Assembly: GCA_963676385.2 (NCBI GenBank)
Contig: CAXXMM010000002.1
Span: forward strand, 248,001-312,000
Source: UBA1422 sp963676385
GTDB taxonomy: Bacteria; Bacillota; Clostridia; Peptostreptococcales; Anaerovoracaceae
Reading direction: 5' to 3'
Length of the DNA: 64,000 nucleotides
Of this stretch, positions 62,312-64,000 are shown piece by piece (the stretch's first letter is position 1; every line of letters starts with the position of its first letter). The notes below the pieces were generated by a model, which was given only the letters and a program-made list of their open reading frames with translations, was not told the DNA's origin and ran no database searches. The position numbers were made by a program, and so were the translations under genes.

Positions 62312-63724
62312 CTATTTTGTAAGGCGGTAGATGGCTTCGGCGTAAATATGCCCTGCACGAATAAGCTGTGAAATCTCAACTCTTTCATCCACTTGGTGCT
62401 CCAATTCGGGATCCCCCGGGAAGAGGGCGCCGTAGGCCATACAATTGGGAATAGCACGAGCAAAAGTTGCGCCGCCAATGACCGAAGGTTGGGTTTTTTC
62501 ATCGCCACTGATTTCCCGGTAAGTGTCAATCAGCGTGATGACCACCGGATTATTAGATTCCTGATAAATTGAACGTATATGGTCAAACACTTCCAGGGTA
62601 AACCCAGTATCCTGAATACCTTTTTCTATGGCTTGGGAGACCAATTCCTGGGTTTTTGTTACAGGGTAGCGGATATCGCAAGTGAGGCGAATTTCATCTA
62701 GATTGAAAATCACTTTGCCGACGTTGAAGGACAGGTCTCCTGAAAGGTGATCCTTCATAGCACATCCCATTTTGCTCCCATCAAGAGCAAATCCAATTTT
62801 GTCTTGATAAAAGGCGATGAAATGATTGGCATCTTCGTTGGAAAAAGATAGTTGGCTTAACAGGTTGCAGGCCATGGAAATTGCATTCTTGCCTCTTTCG
62901 GGAAGCGCGGCATGGGCCGGGACGCCGGTAACTGTAATATTCAAATTCACATCTTCTATTTCACTTTTTATATCATATCCTAATTCGGCGGCTTTTTCCT
63001 CAATGGATTTTTTCGCGGATTGCAATACTTCGGTGGTTCCGGATATTTGAACCTGAGCAGACCCGGCTACCACATTTGGTGCAATTCCTCCAGTCATACT
63101 TTTTAAATGGGGGAGTTGTATGTTCAGTGGTTTAAATTCCTGAGGAGGGCATACTAAGTCAAATTCCAACAACCCTTTTTCACACTGAACGAGGGGGAAG
63201 TCTGCATCAGGGACAATACCAAAATCAGGCGCTTCTTCTTTTTCTAAATAATATTTCATGCCGTTCCAGTTTGCTTCTTCATCTAACCCTAAAATCAGGC
63301 GGATTGTTTTTTTTGGTTGAAATCCCAAGTCTTTTAATATTTTCATGGCGTAAAGGCCGGCCATGGTTGGACCTTTGTCGTCCTGAGCGCCTCTTCCATA
63401 TAGCCAACCATCCTTAATGATGCCGGCAAAGGGATCCACAGACCAACCGTTTCCCACCGGGACAACATCCACATGGCCAACAATGGCCATCACACCTTCT
63501 TCGCTGCCCGGCCAATCAATATGGCCGCCATAATTGTCTACGTTTTTCGTCAAAAATCCCATGGATTCCCCAAGGGTTAACATATATTCAAAGGCTCGCT
63601 GAACTTCTTTGCCAAAAGGCATCGCTCCTTCCGGATCAGTGGCAATGCTGGGGATTGCAATCAATCCGGATAGATCTGAGGAAAAGCGTTCCAAGTTTTT
63701 TTCAAATTCTTTTTTGATATCCAT
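62312..63724 (-). CDS. pepV: M20 family dipeptidase (PepV-like)
   Basis: A 470-residue zinc dipeptidase. The metal ligands are seen in IVGHVDVVPVG (His, Asp), YGRGAQDDKGP (Asp), LGLDEEANW (Glu-Glu) and VPDADFPL; the C-terminal His lies in ELEHQVDERVEISQ. PepV-type enzymes cleave a range of dipeptides in the cytoplasm. ATG 63724 (MDIKKEFEKNLERF) follows AAAAGGTGAT on this strand. The gene ends facing speE. Confidence 0.94.
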   Translation of the reverse strand: MDIKKEFEKNLERFSSDLSGLIAIPSIATDPEGAMPFGKEVQRAFEYMLTLGESMGFLTKNVDNYGGHIDWPGSEEGVMAIVGHVDVVPVGNGWSVDPFAGIIKDGWLYGRGAQDDKGPTMAGLYAMKILKDLGFQPKKTIRLILGLDEEANWNGMKYYLEKEEAPDFGIVPDADFPLVQCEKGLLEFDLVCPPQEFKPLNIQLPHLKSMTGGIAPNVVAGSAQVQISGTTEVLQSAKKSIEEKAAELGYDIKSEIEDVNLNITVTGVPAHAALPERGKNAISMACNLLSQLSFSNEDANHFIAFYQDKIGFALDGSKMGCAMKDHLSGDLSFNVGKVIFNLDEIRLTCDIRYPVTKTQELVSQAIEKGIQDTGFTLEVFDHIRSIYQESNNPVVITLIDTYREISGDEKTQPSVIGGATFARAIPNCMAYGALFPGDPELEHQVDERVEISQLIRAGHIYAEAIYRLTK

Positions 63725-63748
63725 GATAATCACCTTTTGTGCTTTCAA

Positions 63749-63768
63749 TGTGAATCTTTGGATTCACA
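63749..63768. promoter_or_regulatory. 8-bp inverted repeat upstream of the dipeptidase gene
   Basis: TGTGAATC and GATTCACA flank TTTG, about 25 bases upstream of the start at 63724. It could be an operator; no regulator is linked. Confidence 0.3.
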
Positions 63769-63774
63769 AAAGTG

Positions 63775-63800
63775 GTGCAGCCGCATGATCGCGGCTGCAC
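63775..63800 (-). terminator. Intrinsic terminator of the transporter gene (minus strand)
   Basis: GTGCAGCCGC and GCGGCTGCAC form a perfect 10-bp stem around ATGATC. On the minus strand the sequence after it is CACTTTTGTG. It lies 12 bases after the transporter stop. Confidence 0.75.
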
Positions 63801-63812
63801 AATAGGCGCTTT

Positions 63813-64000
63813 TTAAGAAAAAGCAGCTTGCATCAATAACATGACCACAGCTAATATGGTCAAGATACCCATGAGAGGCAACAAAAACTTTACGTATTTT
63901 ACATAGGGCACTTTTACCATTTCACAGGTAATCAATGCCAAACTGCAAGGAGATACGGCGGTGATAATGCCAAGACCGTATATATATGCAGAAATGACCA
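63813..64000 (-). CDS. C-terminal end of a transporter, possibly YfcC/AbgT-like carrier (partial)
   Basis: The complement of 63998-63813 reads 61 codons to TAA and is open to the window edge. The protein is hydrophobic: GLGIITAVSPCSLALITCEM, VPYVKYVKFLLPLMGILTIL. The pattern of a reentrant-like Pro-Cys-Ser segment, VPYxKYVKF and a last helix resembles C-termini of YfcC/ArcD or AbgT-type anion and peptide-linked transporters. A link to the neighbouring dipeptidase (peptide or amino acid uptake) is plausible. Too little is visible for a firm call. Confidence 0.55.
   Translation of the reverse strand, partial: VISAYIYGLGIITAVSPCSLALITCEMVKVPYVKYVKFLLPLMGILTILAVVMLLMQAAFS

Noticed and set aside
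1..64000. pylT tRNA and pylS/pylB/pylC/pylD genes
   Set aside because: None is recognised on either strand, although I could not run a tRNA search. The decoding machinery must be outside the window.
1..64000. CRISPR arrays, insertion sequences, prophage or rRNA operons
   Set aside because: No regularly spaced repeats, transposase or phage proteins or rRNA-like sequence were seen.

Overview
This window looks like the chromosome of a strictly anaerobic, low-to-moderate-GC Gram-positive bacterium of the Clostridia (Firmicutes). The signs are strong Shine-Dalgarno sequences, many intrinsic terminators, an NAD-linked multisubunit [FeFe]-hydrogenase, rubredoxin/ferritin-like proteins, a glycyl radical enzyme and corrinoid methyltransferases. 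The most informative trait is pyrrolysine: two methylamine methyltransferase genes are each interrupted by one in-frame TAG exactly where pyrrolysine sits in the family, and both continue in frame to TAA. I cannot name the species. No rRNA, recognisable tRNA, CRISPR array, transposase or prophage gene was seen.

Layout. 1-4519: start of a TetR gene, a divergent YhgE/Pip membrane protein, a GH114-like exported protein and an AraC regulator. 4723-14056: the methylamine/quaternary amine cluster mtbB(TAG)-mttB(TAG)-mttC-mttB-like-APC permease-mttB-like-membrane acyltransferase. 14057-15215: a consensus promoter, a long leader and two small membrane proteins of unknown role. 15219-24271: lipoprotein class I glutamine amidotransferase, a second TetR/YhgE unit, class III aminotransferase, CaxA, DEAD-box helicase and FdhD. 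24499-36681: pyruvate carboxylase, phosphoesterase, small zinc ribbon, VanY, Rh-type ammonium channel, a PadR operon with a clear promoter/operator, SGNH hydrolase, Ndk, CTP synthase and a frameshifted acyl-ACP thioesterase. 36902-38970: rubredoxin-like and ferritin-like proteins and unknowns. 39123-44471: aldo/keto reductase, glycyl radical enzyme with activase, PNPOx-like and YbjQ proteins. 44667-50122: hydrogenase HydC, a HydB fused to a GltD-like flavoprotein, and HydA. 50311-54546: cyclic-di-GMP protein, B12-binding protein and a LolCD-like ABC pair. 54585-60049: a TetR-type operon with HypB, a large Fe-S/flavin oxidoreductase, a HypA without its zinc domain and a DUF5692 membrane protein. 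60146-64000: zinc ribbon, SpeD, SpeE, PepV-like dipeptidase and the end of a transporter.

How the parts fit. The methyltransferases would move methyl groups from di- and trimethylamine and from unidentified amines taken up by the permease onto the corrinoid protein MttC, probably feeding the folate branch of acetogenic-type C1 metabolism. Neither the pyrrolysine genes, MtbA nor the corrinoid activase RamA is here, so they must lie elsewhere. Ammonia released could pass through the Rh channel. The hydrogenase unit and the HypB/HypA operon each carry a GltD-like NAD(P)H:flavin module, so two large unusual electron-transfer proteins sit about 7 kb apart.

The best candidates for something undescribed are the HydB-GltD fusion hydrogenase, the TetR-controlled HypB/Fe-S flavoprotein/truncated-HypA operon behind a 34-bp perfect-arm operator, and a glycyl radical enzyme whose active-site Cys-x-Glu motif reads Cys-x-Gln.
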